From Lepturacanthus savala (lineage: Eukaryota; Chordata; Actinopteri; Scombriformes; Trichiuridae), in contig CM060484.1 in assembly GCA_030544235.1 (NCBI GenBank), positions 17,343,031 through 17,407,030 of the forward strand: a DNA stretch of 64,000 bases, read 5' to 3'. The notes below the pieces were generated by a model that worked only from the letters and a program-made list of their open reading frames with translations, had not been told where the DNA came from and ran no database searches. How positions within the stretch are numbered: position 1 is the first letter of the stretch; the number at the start of each line of letters is the position of its first letter. Made by a program: the position numbers and the translations under genes. Of this stretch, positions 22,931 to 34,393 are shown piece by piece.

Positions 22931-24828
22931 GCATGTGAGAACCAAATTCTGAAGGGTTAATTAGGATGCTGTCTTGAAACCCGAATGAACCCTTTATCTC
23001 TGTTGTTTTTGTGCCCTGTGCAGGAAGAGCCAGAGGACCAGTGTCTGGCCACTGTGTTGCGTGACGCTTGGGGCTCTCAGTCCTTCATTCTCTCCAGTAT
23101 TTGCCCTTAGGTTTGCCCTTAAGTCTGACTGTGACAAGAGCACCATAGTCGGAGGTATTGGGAAGTCCCCTGTGCCTGCACCTCACCACTGTGTGCACAT
23201 AAAGTCTAACTTAAGACTGGTTGCTTCCCAGTAGCAGCCCGTTTATGTTTTCTAGTCAATAGCATTGAGTTTGTCATGAGTTTGCTGGGAAAAAGTGTAT
23301 CCTACCCCTGAGGTATGATACACTTTGAGTACATCATATTCACTGTGTTGCACCCAAGTTACTATGTCTTAACTTCTCTACTCCATAATCCTGTGTTTAC
23401 TTTCATGGCACATTTTATTGCCTGTCTGTTAGACACGGGGGAAAAAAAAAACGAACCTTTAAACATTTTAACTATCTTCAACTGTATTTAATCGGGATCA
23501 GGATCCTAGTCTTTAGATTTATAACCTAGGTGTTGGCGTGTGGTTGATTGCAATGTGTGAAGTAGTGTTAGATCCGTGTAATGGGGGCTCATTAATCACA
23601 ATGCGAGACCTTCAGTGTGACTCAAACATCCTGTAATCATTGTGTGTGCTACAAAGGGACCTTCAGACCTCGTGGTTGGTGTCTTAATAGTATAGAGTGT
23701 CAGTATATCATGTTCAGCATAGACATCCGACATTATTACAGCATCTAAAATGACAGCAAAATCCCAGTGTATGTTATATCCCCATTATAAAGGCATTATG
23801 TTATTTTTCAAGATTAAAATGTCCTAAAATGATCAGACCTATGTTAAATATTTTGTTGAGTTGTGTTCATTATCTCAGATGATTTTCAAACCTAGAGAAA
23901 ATGGTATTTTTTCTTTTTAATCTAAAGAGACATTACATTACATGATTGCTTTTCAGTGTTTTTTTTTAATGATATGCTTTTAAGATCTTGGTAATTTTTA
24001 GCTGTCTTTATCAGGCTGAAAGATGTCTGGATCGTTAGTTATCAGAGAAACATACAGAACAAATACAAGCAACAATTTTTTTTACAAGAAGCTGCTGCTT
24101 TGATCATGACATCAGCTTTGTCTTTTGTTATCGTTTTGATTGAGACCCTAATTTGGCAGAAAAATTACAAATTGTTCACGCAAAATGTAATGGGTAAACA
24201 CAAGAGCTGTCACACAGTATATCCATTTTGATTATCACAGCTGGAACAACACGCACATGGTTAACACCACAGCTCAATTCATTTGTCAAAAATATCTACT
24301 GTGAAAAACCCATTAGGTGTTTAACCTATTTACTGAACCCTGTTCTCTGAGAGAGCACATTTCCCCATCTTGTTGTTCTGCCTTCAAGAGAATCGTCAGA
24401 CTGTGCCTGTGACTCTGCCACCACATCCGCAGAGGATCGAATGGAGGCACAAAATCACAGAGGGTGGCAGGAAACTGCAGCTCACATGCACAACATGGCG
24501 TCACTGACACAGCAGTCTGCTGAGCCCAAACGCATACACGACTAGACTTAAGAGAGGAAAACTTTATTGAAGAGTTTTTCTGTAAAAGTGACAATGGGAT
24601 ATCCACTAACAGATGTTGATGCCTCAAACAGGCAGAGTACATGGCTCGACAATACTAGGGGACAGGGTTTAAATGCACTGGATAATAATGAGTTTGCCTG
24701 CTGTTGCAGGTCAGAGGGGCTGATAAGCCACAGGTGTGAGGGCAGGAGAACACTGGAGGAGGCCTAGTGGACAGGTGAGAAATTGTCTTACGGTTGGTGT
24801 CATGCTGCGTTCATGTCTTATGGGATTT
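22931..24828. other. Single-copy DNA; one unassigned open frame after a splice-like site
   Basis: A pyrimidine-rich tract ending 'gtgccctgtgcag' at 23023 is followed by a 69-codon frame (23025-23234) with no ATG and no recognised domain; see findings. The rest, including the minus frame at 24313-24642, shows no gene or family. Confidence 0.35.
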
Positions 24829-24830
24829 GG

Positions 24831-25411
24831 AGCCCTTTCACACCACTAGTTTGATTATTTGGCCCACACCAGGCAATACAATTCAAATTAGCATATAGAC
24901 TCCAGCGTGGTCTACTTTCACAACTGCAAATGAACCAAAATTGTTCTGATTGATATTTCAATCAAGCTTTGTCTTCCAGTAGAAATCCACCAATTCTGCC
25001 TCATTAAGGAGCAACATGTTTTGCACATTGCTACTGGCTTTATCTTTGTGTAATATATCCTCTGCATTGGCCATTTTTTGGCAAAAAACATCTGCGGATG
25101 CACTGAAGTCACTGAAGATGCAGAGGGTGTCATTTCAGGCAGAGGAGACAGGCTTTTTTCACAAATGAAGTTATACTAAAGATCCATAAAGTAGGCTGTT
25201 AAATAATTAGTATCCCCTCATTTGGAGTATGTGTTCTTCCCAGAGGAACCATAGCACAGTTTATTTGGTGCAGAGTCAAGCGGACCAAGACCACCTCTTT
25301 TTGGAGGACTCAGTCCATTTGATTTAATGCACCCGAGTTGCTTTCACACCAACTTTAGATCAAATGGACCATTTGGCGTGCACCATTTGCTGTTCGTGTG
25401 TAAGCACCCTT
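24831..25411. mobile_element. TIR element with CTTTCACAC ends
   Basis: Left edge 'agccctttcacaccac', right edge 'gtgtgtaagcaccctt', so the ends are roughly inverted. The interior 'agcgtggtctactttcacaactgcaaatgaaccaaaattg' closely matches 59027-59070, and the right part 'aaatggaccatttggcgtgcacca' matches 59180-59205. No transposase. Target duplication unclear, so the superfamily is not assigned. Confidence 0.6.
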
Positions 25412-25431
25412 GGATGATAGAGATAGGAAAG

Positions 25432-25625
25432 ATTCTGCTAAATATGAAGCTAAACCAGCAGCTGGTTAGCTCTGCTTAGCATAAATATGGGATTACTGTA
25501 AACAAGAGGGAACAGCTAGCCCGCCTACAGCTGCAGCTTCACATTTTGTTTGCAGATATAAGAAGGGCATCTATATTCTCATCTAACTCTGGGCAAGAAA
25601 GCAAATAACTGTTCCTTCCTATCCA
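25432..25625. repeat. AATAGTTCGACATTTTGG-type repeat, palindromic copy
   Basis: The left arm 'aatatgaagctaaaccagcagctggttagc' and the right arm 'gctgcagcttcacattttg ... atattctcatctaactctgggcaagaaagcaaataa' are opposite-orientation halves of the same family, meeting at 'gggaacagctagcc'. Other fragments are at 595-665, 46895-47069, 53150-53432, 61446-61520 and 63372-63432. Confidence 0.65.
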
Positions 25626-25954
25626 TTCACAGAAAAAGGAGAAACATACAGTCTGAAAGAAGATATCACACACAATATGTATCATGGGAAATAAAAACCT
25701 ACTCAATCATTGAAATGTTGAGTAAATTGCAAAATTTGCATTATTTTGTTATTCAAGCTGTATTAGACTGGAATGTCAATACTTTGACATTTATTTCCCT
25801 CATTATTAAACATCCAGTTGGCTTGCATCTTATTGGCATGCATGTTGCAGCTTTTTTGTGGGATTTGTCTGGCTTGCAAGACAAACAGAACAAACACAAG
25901 AATACTAAATGAGTTTGAGCTAGATTTGATGATGGTGACTATTTGTCCCAAATA

Positions 25955-26260
25955 TTAAAAGGTCCCATATTGTACATGTGTATTTGAAGTTGTGATATCA
26001 CTAAGAAGATATATATGTGCTTGTATGTATCAGGTTGTAGGTATGTATAGTTTTACATCTTGTCTCTCTAGCTTCTCTATGGAGCCCTTAATTTGATATC
26101 ACAACTTTACAGAGGTCCTGAGGCACAGTTTCTGTATATGGGCTGTGTGCATTTCTCTATTGATTGAACGTTCTGACATGGGACAGTATTCATTTAACAG
26201 CTAGACCTTAAAATAAAACTCTCATTAAAATCTAATTTGCTATGACATAGGATCTTTTAA
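25955..26260 (-). mobile_element. TTAA-ended MITE, nearly complete
   Basis: TTAA lies at both outer edges (25955-25958, 26257-26260). Left end TTAAAAGGTCCCATATTG; right end read on the other strand TTAAAAGATCCTATGTCA. Interior blocks 'gcacagtttctgtatatgggctgtgtgcatttctc' match the known fish family in reverse orientation. A TTAA target suggests piggyBac-type mobilisation (inferred). No transposase. Confidence 0.8.
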
Positions 26261-29200
26261 CATATCCATTGAAATGTCAATAATATTATCTAAGTTCTAT
26301 GAGTGGGTATTGCAGTATCAGTGATAGATACTGCCAATAAATTCAGTATGTTCCAGGCTGCTCTATTTTTCTTTCACATTGCCTGTTTTCATGCAAACTG
26401 GGAGTGTGTGTATGTATATGTTATATATAGAGAATTTATCATTATGAATTTATATAAAATTTTGATCTGAGCAATTCAAAATCATAACCTTACTGTTTTG
26501 CGTGAAGTTCAGTGGGCCATGAGAATAGAATAAATGCATTCTGGGGCCATGCGTGATGTATTAATAAACCTTTTGCATAATTCATGTTTAATTTGTGATT
26601 GATTAAGCAGTTAAATCATCTGGGACAACAATGACACTGTTAATTTATGCGCAAAATAACAGAAAGTCTATGCTATGTGTTTATATGTTTATTTTTTCCT
26701 GATTAAATGTGAATAAAAGAGTGAATACACACACTGACATACAGAATGCTTTTACAGTAAATTGACTACATTTAGAGTACATAGTGTCTTTCTAGTCTTT
26801 CGGGATGTCAAAAAAATAAAAAATAAAGAGGAAAATCTCATGTAACCACCTCAGTCGGAAATGACTGGCCTGATCCGGCCAGGAATTTTAAATCAGGTTC
26901 AGAGAGGTGGTATAAACCTTTTGATAAGCCCTTCAAAAGGAAAATATTAGCACCTAATAACCATGTAAATGCCTTATCCTATCCTTTCTCCCTGGATGGA
27001 ATAAATACATTCATTCTGTTAGGTGATGTCTGTCTGTCTGGGAGGGACAGAAGCATTGCCACAAAAAACATGTTCTGTGGCTACTGAACTTAAAAGATTT
27101 AAGGATCTTGAAAAATGTCCTTAACGAGCTCAAATGTTTTTTTTCTGTTATATTTCCATTAGATTAGATTCTACACAGCACTGACAATGGATCGCTTTGT
27201 AAATGTAAATGCACATCTCATCAGATCACTTTATTTAACACCCATGTAAACCGTTAAGTTGGAATCTCTCATCGGAATGTTTCCAGTTGGGTTGAAAAAA
27301 TTTTGTTCATACAAGCACGGCTAATGATTTCCACCCACATCAAGCCTGAATCACAAACAGAATTGCGGGATTCAATTTAGAGGGACAAAAAGTAACAAAA
27401 GAGACAAATATTTGCCATCTAAGGAGCTGCAACACAGATGGTGTTTGCCTTTCTTCTCTCCTGTTACCTGAACTGATGCACGCCGGACTGCTGGGGTGAT
27501 TTCCAATTACATCAAGCTCTGTGGCGTGGGATTGCTTTCACATTTCACGGCAGCTCCCGCTGTTATAAAAAGCAAGAACTCCATACAGGATGAAGAGCCA
27601 GCACTATCTATATTACAGTCTTGTATTTTATTCAGAAGCATACATCATTAATTTGAACTGCGACACATTTTCACAACACGTAACCTTAAGAAATAACCTA
27701 AATTATTTAGGGAGAATCTACCTTTAAAGTCTCCTTCCAATCAAAACTATGTTCTTTTTTTGTTCCTACAGTTGAATGTTGGAGCTTCACTGGGCAGACT
27801 GATGCATGTGCAGAGTTTGACACCAGAAGGTAGAAAATCTACTTTTAACGGACGGGCCTATGAGCATGATTTGCGACACCACAAATACCTTGGAGTTTAA
27901 TCCTGGTCCAATAGTCACATTTCACAAGTGTGATGTGGAAATGGTGAAGCCTCCAGCGCATACACACATCGAGGATGGACTTAACAGTGAAAAAGAAGAT
28001 ATCATGTTTCCAGCAGTAAAACCTTAGAAATTACAAATACTTGCATATTCATAGATTGTGGAATTTGTAATAAGGGGAAGGGAGTAGATGCCATTTTAAC
28101 GATTATAACAAGTTTTCTATAGGCTGGCGTGTTTGTATGTGCGTGGATGGGATGGATGGGGAATGGTTTACAGAGCAATTCTTTAGTCCCAGTTCATCCC
28201 TGAATGTAAGTAGAGAAAAAGATGACATTTTTTAAGTAACTTGTCCAATAATGCTAATGGAGGGAATAAAATAGAATAGCAGGGCAAGTAGAAAATGCCT
28301 CCAATTAAGGGTTTTGATCGATGATGATGGAATTTAAGCGACTAGAGCTGAGGTGCCTTTAAAGTAGGCCTATTTGTTGCTCATTTCCAGGGTGTATTAT
28401 GTATTACAAGCATGTCAGAGCGAGACCCAGCGGAGGCAGTTCAGAAGCTAATCTGACTCACTTCAGACAAACACACACACATACACATCATCTCTTACCC
28501 TCTATTTGCTCTCTTTCTTTTCTTTTTTGTCTCTGCAGTGACTCATTCTTTTATAGACACATTTTTACCCACCTCTAGCAGTCACGCCTGACAGTAGAGG
28601 TGTCAAATTCCGCTTTATTTTCTTGCATCATTTTCGAGTCTGAGTTGGCCTCGGTGTAAGTTCCAACTAATCTTCAAGGCAGAAGAAAGGAGAACAAACA
28701 CTGTGTGTATTTCCATAAAATACACACACGCATTGTCAGTTAATGATGAAAATGAGCACACAAGACACAACCGAATAAAAGAGCTATCTTATTTATTTAT
28801 GGTACTATCGTATATTTCTTATTTATTTAGTTGCAGGATGTGAATGGAGGTTCAAAGGCCCCCTCCCCCTTTTGAAGCACTTCTTTAGAAGTTTTTTCAG
28901 AAGTCTTTCTGCAGCTCAGCTTCTGAACAGTCTCAGGCAGTCTGACATGAATGCAGGCAGCTCGCTCATTAGTGCTTTTATCAAGAGGAGAGCCAAGGGT
29001 GCTGATGTCATTATAGTGATATAAGATAAGTGAATGTTTGAAAGAATGTGTTTTATTGACCAGAAACAAAAAAAAACGCAAAATGTGGTGCATTCACAGT
29101 ACAGATTCTAAAAACTCGCAATAATATGGCAATTTATAATGAAGAGTCTACTTTATATACTCCTGCTGATTACTGTGGTTTGAATCCCTTTGCCCCATCC

Positions 29201-29476
29201 CACACTATAAAGGCCTGTGATGTTGCTGAGCTCCACCTTGATTCCTGTGAATTATTGTGTTTAATTTTTATGCTGCATCACTTCTTTTGGTTTTAAATTC
29301 ACATCAGTTTTCCATCCTGCTGAGTATCCGTCTCCAGTCTAACAGTTACTAATTAGAATAAGTGATTTCGCTCTGGGTAACTTTATGCTCCAGATTTTTT
29401 TCAGAATATCTCGGGTGTTTGTGATGACACCTATAAGAAATGAAACAGGAAATAAAAAGGCTCCTCTCGCAGCAAG
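26261..29476. other. Largely single-copy DNA; possible conserved block at 27430-27600
   Basis: No mobile element recognised. Positions 26555-26660 (TTAATTTGTGATTGATTAAG and neighbours) and 27430-27600 (CTGATGCACGCCGGACTGC through TTATAAAAAGC) are complex and repeat-free, and could be regulatory. A splice-acceptor-like site at 27771 precedes a 42-codon frame (see findings). The minus frame at 28827-29093 has no recognisable domain. Confidence 0.35.
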
Positions 29477-29575
29477 ATCTTTTTTTTCACGGCAGTCATA
29501 TTGACATGAAATAATAGGTAAACACAGGTGTTACCAATGACACTAATTAAGATTCTGGTTCATTCAGGTCAAACT
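29477..29575 (+). repeat. Dispersed repeat 'CACGGCAGTCATATTGACATG', copy 2
   Basis: Same order of blocks as 20381-20475: 'cacggcagtcatattgacatgaaataatag', 'accaatgacactaattaagattctg'. Copy boundaries are uncertain because no inverted or direct terminal repeat is seen. Confidence 0.65.
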
Positions 29576-31200
29576 GAGTCAAGGTGCTGTTATAGTGAAT
29601 GTTTGGCTCAATGGAAAGCCGCTGGCAGACTGAATGGAACAGAGCGTTAATTAGTATGATTAGTTGCACCTGTGTTTGCCCCATTTCATGCCGGTAAAGC
29701 TGCCATTATAAAAGCTCTATTTAGAGGCTACAGTAGTTCATAGGAAAACTGGTCACCTGGTCTTTTGGGATTTTAACCTCAAGCGGGAACCAGGCTCCAC
29801 AGCATAAACACATGAGCTCTAATTCGCACCAAGGAGGAGTCCACACAAACTTCTCTGGGCATTTGTAATCCTCCGTGAAAATCTAACATATCTGTCAAAG
29901 GCGCGCGGGTCTCCACACCACTACGACATCAATCTGTCGGTTTTGTGCAGTTAAATCTGCTGAGGTACACAAGGAGATAAATGAAGTGTGACATTGCTCA
30001 ATAAATGTTTACTGCACAGCAGGTCACATTGCAATTGCTGTGCGGTCCAACACTGCAGCCTTTGTCACTGAACAGGGAACTACAGTATGGCTGACCTCAA
30101 GCGACCTGGGTCAAATACAACACAACATAGGGCTGTGTGTGTGTGTGTGGATACTTGCATGAGATTGGCTATGTTTATGTCTTTGATCCTCACCTTCACC
30201 ACCCCGATTAATTGTGTGGCATGGTGTGCTGAGGGCCGTGATAAATATGTGTCTGTGGGTCACTTGTGAGCAGCTTATGGGTTATTATCAGGAGTACATG
30301 AGTGCTTCTATATCTCTGTCTGGCCTCAACTGGTCTCTGCACTTACAGCTGCCCTTAGACAACCTTCAGCATATCTCTGTGTGGCAGCAGCTGCAGGTGC
30401 AGTAACAGAGTCTTGCATGAATCCACAAAGCTGCACTCCTGGGAAAAACATAAAAAGGAGGCAAGGGAGGGGAAAATGATGGAAAGGATGAAACTGGTGA
30501 GATGAGATGGGTAAAGAAAATTGTTTGTATGTTGGTTATATACAAGTAACTTAGTTGCAGTGTATTTTGTTTTAGGAATTTATTTTGGGGAAATGGACAT
30601 GCTCACTAGCACGGGACGGAATTTTCCCCTCATCCAGGGAACCAATCACAGAATGGGGGAGGGTGACTTTGTTGATAACTAGAAAATGTTCTAAATAACT
30701 TAGACTGTTTATTTTGAAAAATGTGCAACTTTGAGCACTAAACAATTTAATCATCATCGGGTATTGGCTATATCACCGGGTATTTTTGATACGATATGAT
30801 TGGCTATTAGCTACGTACAGACACAATTGGTAGACATTCGTAGCACCTAATAATCGGCTCTAGGCTTTCATAAACCACGGCTCCAATACGAACAAATGAA
30901 CGGATGGTTCCCAGACTGAATATCAATCTACATTGAGATGAGGTCTGGTCTGAGGTCTTATTGGTGAGAAAATATTATTAAAAGAGAAAATCAAACCCAC
31001 TCTAATATTTGTATGCTTAATATATTATGCATGTGACACCTTGAATATTTCTGAAAAATGAAATATTTTTAAGTATTCTTTTAGAGATGGAGCGACTCAT
31101 CCCATGTACAGACATTTGCTAAACATTGGTCACATTAGTTTCAGGATATGTAAATAAGAATCAATAACAGTTAATGTTAGGAGTTGTGGTTTATTTGTCA
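29576..31200. other. Single-copy DNA, no gene seen
   Basis: Contains a short GT run at 30130-30148. Plus frames at 30087-30269 and 30214-30405 and the minus frame at 30572-30757 show no domains. Confidence 0.4.
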
Positions 31201-31202
31201 GT

Positions 31203-31294
31203 CAAATGTCTGCACAATAGCTAACAATAATCCATATGTGCAGACATTTGTGCAATCCCAAATGTCTGCACATATGGGTTATGTTAGCTATTGT
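31203..31294. repeat. Strong hairpin with three copies of a 14-mer
   Basis: Arms 31214-31250 and 31259-31294 are near-perfect reverse complements (about 36 bp, a few mismatches and one extra base) around an 8-nt spacer, TGCAATCC. The 14-mer CAAATGTCTGCACA occurs directly at 31203-31216 and 31259-31272 and inverted at 31237-31250, so the middle copy can pair with either neighbour. The sequence outside the arms is unrelated AT-rich DNA. The overlapping plus frames (31184-31513, 31236-31457) are not considered coding. Confidence 0.9.
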
Positions 31295-31589
31295 GTGTGT
31301 AACACAAAAACAACAAAAAAACGTGATATTTGCAAATCGTTGCGAAGGTCAAAAGCACACTGCACCATTAACTTGCTCAGCAGGATCTCCATTGCACCGC
31401 AATTCATTCACTTGGCTGCTAATCATCTCTTCTCTGATGGAGAGCTCTGTGGTCTAGGACACAAGCTATCATTTTGCCTGGCTTCTAATGAAACAGGGTC
31501 ATATGAGCGATAACAGACATGTCTAGGAAAACGATGTGTGGCAGGCTTTGATATCACACTCTTTGTCGGCAATCAGCCTGCGATCAGAC

Positions 31590-31616
31590 GTGTGTGTGTG
31601 TGTGTGTGTGTGTGTG
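31590..31616. repeat. (GT)n microsatellite
   Basis: About 13 perfect units. Confidence 0.96.
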
Positions 31617-31917
31617 GCTAAATCCAGGATTGCTGGAGTCACTTGATGCTCATTTTTAGAGCTAGGTTCATTATAAAATGGGTCTTTTTTGTAGGTTTGT
31701 TCATACAGTAATAATAACATTGTGAAATGAGAATAAAACAGACAGACAGCCATACAGGTTTTAAACAATCCTCCAGAGCTTTATGACATAGTTTAGTGAA
31801 AGAGTTTAAACTATAGCAGTTGTAGTACCTACAAATAAAGTATTTTAGCCTTTCTTAGATTGATACTATTTTTGAAAAATTCTACTTGAAACACAATGCG
31901 AGAAGAAAAAAAGAGTT

Positions 31918-32912
31918 TCAACTCAACTCAACTTTATTCATAAAGTGCTTTAAAACAACAACAAAGCCAGTGAGTAAAAATGGGTTTTAAGATTTGTTTT
32001 AAAAACAGACAATGAAGAGGCCTGTCTACTATGTAAAGGTAATATGTTCCACATTTTTGTTTCTGAGCATTCATTTGGACCTTGGTAACTCAAGGAGCAG
32101 CTGGTCAGCTGACCTGACGGGTGGGGCAAGACTATTTAAAGATTTAAAAACAAATAAAAGAGAAGACTGATTGACTCCAAAATAAAGTGTGTTGCAGTAA
32201 TCCAGCCAAAATGTAATTAAGGGATGGATTACTGCTTCAAATTGCTGCTGTGCCAGGAAAGGCTTCAATTTAGCCAGCTGCCAAAGGTGGAAGAAACCTG
32301 ACCTGACGTGGGCACCAACTTGCCTCTCTAATATAAAATTGCTGTCCATTTTGAAACCCAAGACTTTACATAAACTACCAAAGGACCCAAATCAACATGA
32401 GAAGATGGGCAGGAGCTGTTAGCACCAACCACTATTATTTCTGTTTTCTTTCCATTCAAATTTAAAAAGTTTAGGGCCATCCAGGCTTTAATGTTATTAA
32501 GACATGTCAGTAAGAGTTTTAGGGAGAAGGGATCACTTTTCCTCAGGGGGATATATATCTGGCAAATATCAGCATAGCAATGGAAATATATACCATGCTT
32601 TCAAAAGATGGACCCTAATGGAAGCATGTACAAAGAGAAAAGCAGGGGTCCTAAAACTGAGCCCTGTGAGATCCCATATGAGAGCGGAGCAGAAGAGGAT
32701 TCATAAACCCCAAGGCTGATGCACATTGTCCTGTCTGCTAAATAGGACTTGAACCAGTCCAAGACACTACCACCAATGCCCAATAGCTGCTGCAGACAAT
32801 TTGGCAATATCTTGTGGTCTACACTGTCAAAAGCAGGATTCAAATCGAGAACAAGCACAGAATTGTTGCCATTAGATGTAAATAACTTGTAAAAGGGAAG
32901 TCTATTATTCAA
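31918..32912 (-). pseudogene. L2-type LINE ORF2 remnant with internal deletions
   Basis: On the minus strand the order is RT fingers/palm (32601-32912; 'VLVLDLNPAFDSVDHKIL' with the first catalytic Asp, then 'QGSVLGPLLFSLYMLPLGSI'), then after a deletion that removes the YADD motif, the post-RT region (32071-32361; 'GFKMDSNF', 'FFHLWQLAKLKP', 'LDYCNTLYFGV'), a second deletion directly to 'LLFVFKSLNSLAPP', 'DQLLLELPRSK', and after frameshifts the C-terminus near 32000-32050. It ends in a 3' tail of AGTTG units at 31918-31935. Motif order and tail are those of the CR1/L2 group. Endonuclease and N-terminal regions are absent; not functional. Confidence 0.85.
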
Positions 32913-34115
32913 CAGTGGAGTTGAATTTTATTTCTGTGACCACACAATATGTGTCAGCTTCAATTAAAACAAACTTGCTACAGTTTGTAACCAATCTTTT
33001 GTCATCGACCAAAAGGGGAAATTGGATCGCAAACTGCTCAAATTTTAAGACAATGGCCTTCAATATCCGGAAATGCCTGAAACCCATCTGAAGATCCAAT
33101 GGCCAGTTACACGATTTTTCAGGTACGAAATTGCTTCTGAGTCTAAAATTAGCTGTGTGTGTTAAAACACAGGCTTTTTACAGTTTCCTGACGAAATACA
33201 AATTCAATTTTGCTCTGCTTCACTTTATTCGCATCAGTCTTAGCATGAGTAATATTGAGATGTTGTGTTATAGTTTTTGGGCTGCAACTCAATAACTCCA
33301 AAGGGATATTCATGCCAAAATTGTACATTTTTGTTTGGCAGACATTAAATCTTTAATTTATGCTACGTTCCATCTTCATTTACTCAGATATAGTAACATC
33401 TATATTGATGCTTATACCACTGCAGACATCTCACAAGAGTTACGATAGCAAGATTATTCATATAGACCATGTAGTTGCAGGGGGAGACTCTATTCACTGG
33501 GCCAGATGCTCAGGGCTTAGGAGGTTAATCATTGCAGTGTCTGCCCAGCATTAGCAATAGCCTGCTCATAGCCTGCTCAATGCAAGATTATTGCACTGTT
33601 ATGCCGCCTCGCACCTCTGTGTGAAAGGTACAAAGGCCAAATGGTCGGCCAGAGTTATTCCACCATCGAGCCGGCAGTGGAGGTCATATCGGCTTATCGG
33701 AGAGGGGAACCGGCTGGGACAGGGGTAAGACGTTTTGACAACATGCTGCATGTACAACCCACTTCTCTTCATTTTATCCTCATCACACTCACCAGACAGA
33801 GCAAAGCATTATGCAGGTAGATGAGACAAGTAGAATGGTTACAATTGAAAAAAGAAATCTGCTGATTAAACCAACATAACTGAAATTGTTGCATCACAGG
33901 TCACGTCTCTGATTCTGGAGTCTCTAAAAGTGACCTGTGGTGGCCTGACATTGGCTTGTTTGGTTCAGTGTAAAGAGCACAGACTGTGGCAAAGGTGGAA
34001 TACTGGGGAGTCTTCTTTGCACCATTATGATCTGTATAACCAGGGCTGCAGTTGTCTTGTTCCCAGATTACAGCAGTTCCTTTGACGAGCACAATATTAC
34101 TACCAATAATATTAA
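32913..34115. other. No gene seen
   Basis: The minus frame at 32905-33099 continues the LINE strand but shows no family motif. Positions 33600-33740 are GC-richer, with no assigned identity. The minus frame at 33901-34347 runs from this DNA into the neighbouring SINE antisense and is not a gene. Confidence 0.4.
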
Positions 34116-34121
34116 CCAACC

Positions 34122-34393
34122 TTGGTCTGGGACCTTTCTGCATGGAGTTTGCATGTTCTTCCCGTGTCTGTGTGGGTTCTCTCCGACTTCTCCCACTGTC
34201 CAAAAGCATGCTGAGGTTAATTCGAGACTCAAAATTGCCCACAGGTGTGAGTGTGTGAGTGAATGGTGTATGTGCCCCATGATAGAATGGCGACCTGTCT
34301 GGGGTGCCTGCCTCTCGCCTGTAATGTGCTGGGATTGGCTCCAGCAAACCCCTGCGACCCTAATAAGGAATAATCTGGTATAGTAGATAAATG
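34122..34393 (+). mobile_element. SINE-like repeat, 5'-truncated
   Basis: Starts within the body at 'gggacctttctgcatggagtttgcatgttcttcccgtg', runs through 'cccactgtccaaaagcatgctgaggttaatt', 'gtgagtgaatggtgtatgtgcccc', 'ggcgacctgtctggggtg' and 'gctgggattggctccagcaaacccctgcgaccctaataagg', and ends in the usual tail. It is the most complete body in the window but lacks the tRNA-like head. Confidence 0.85.
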
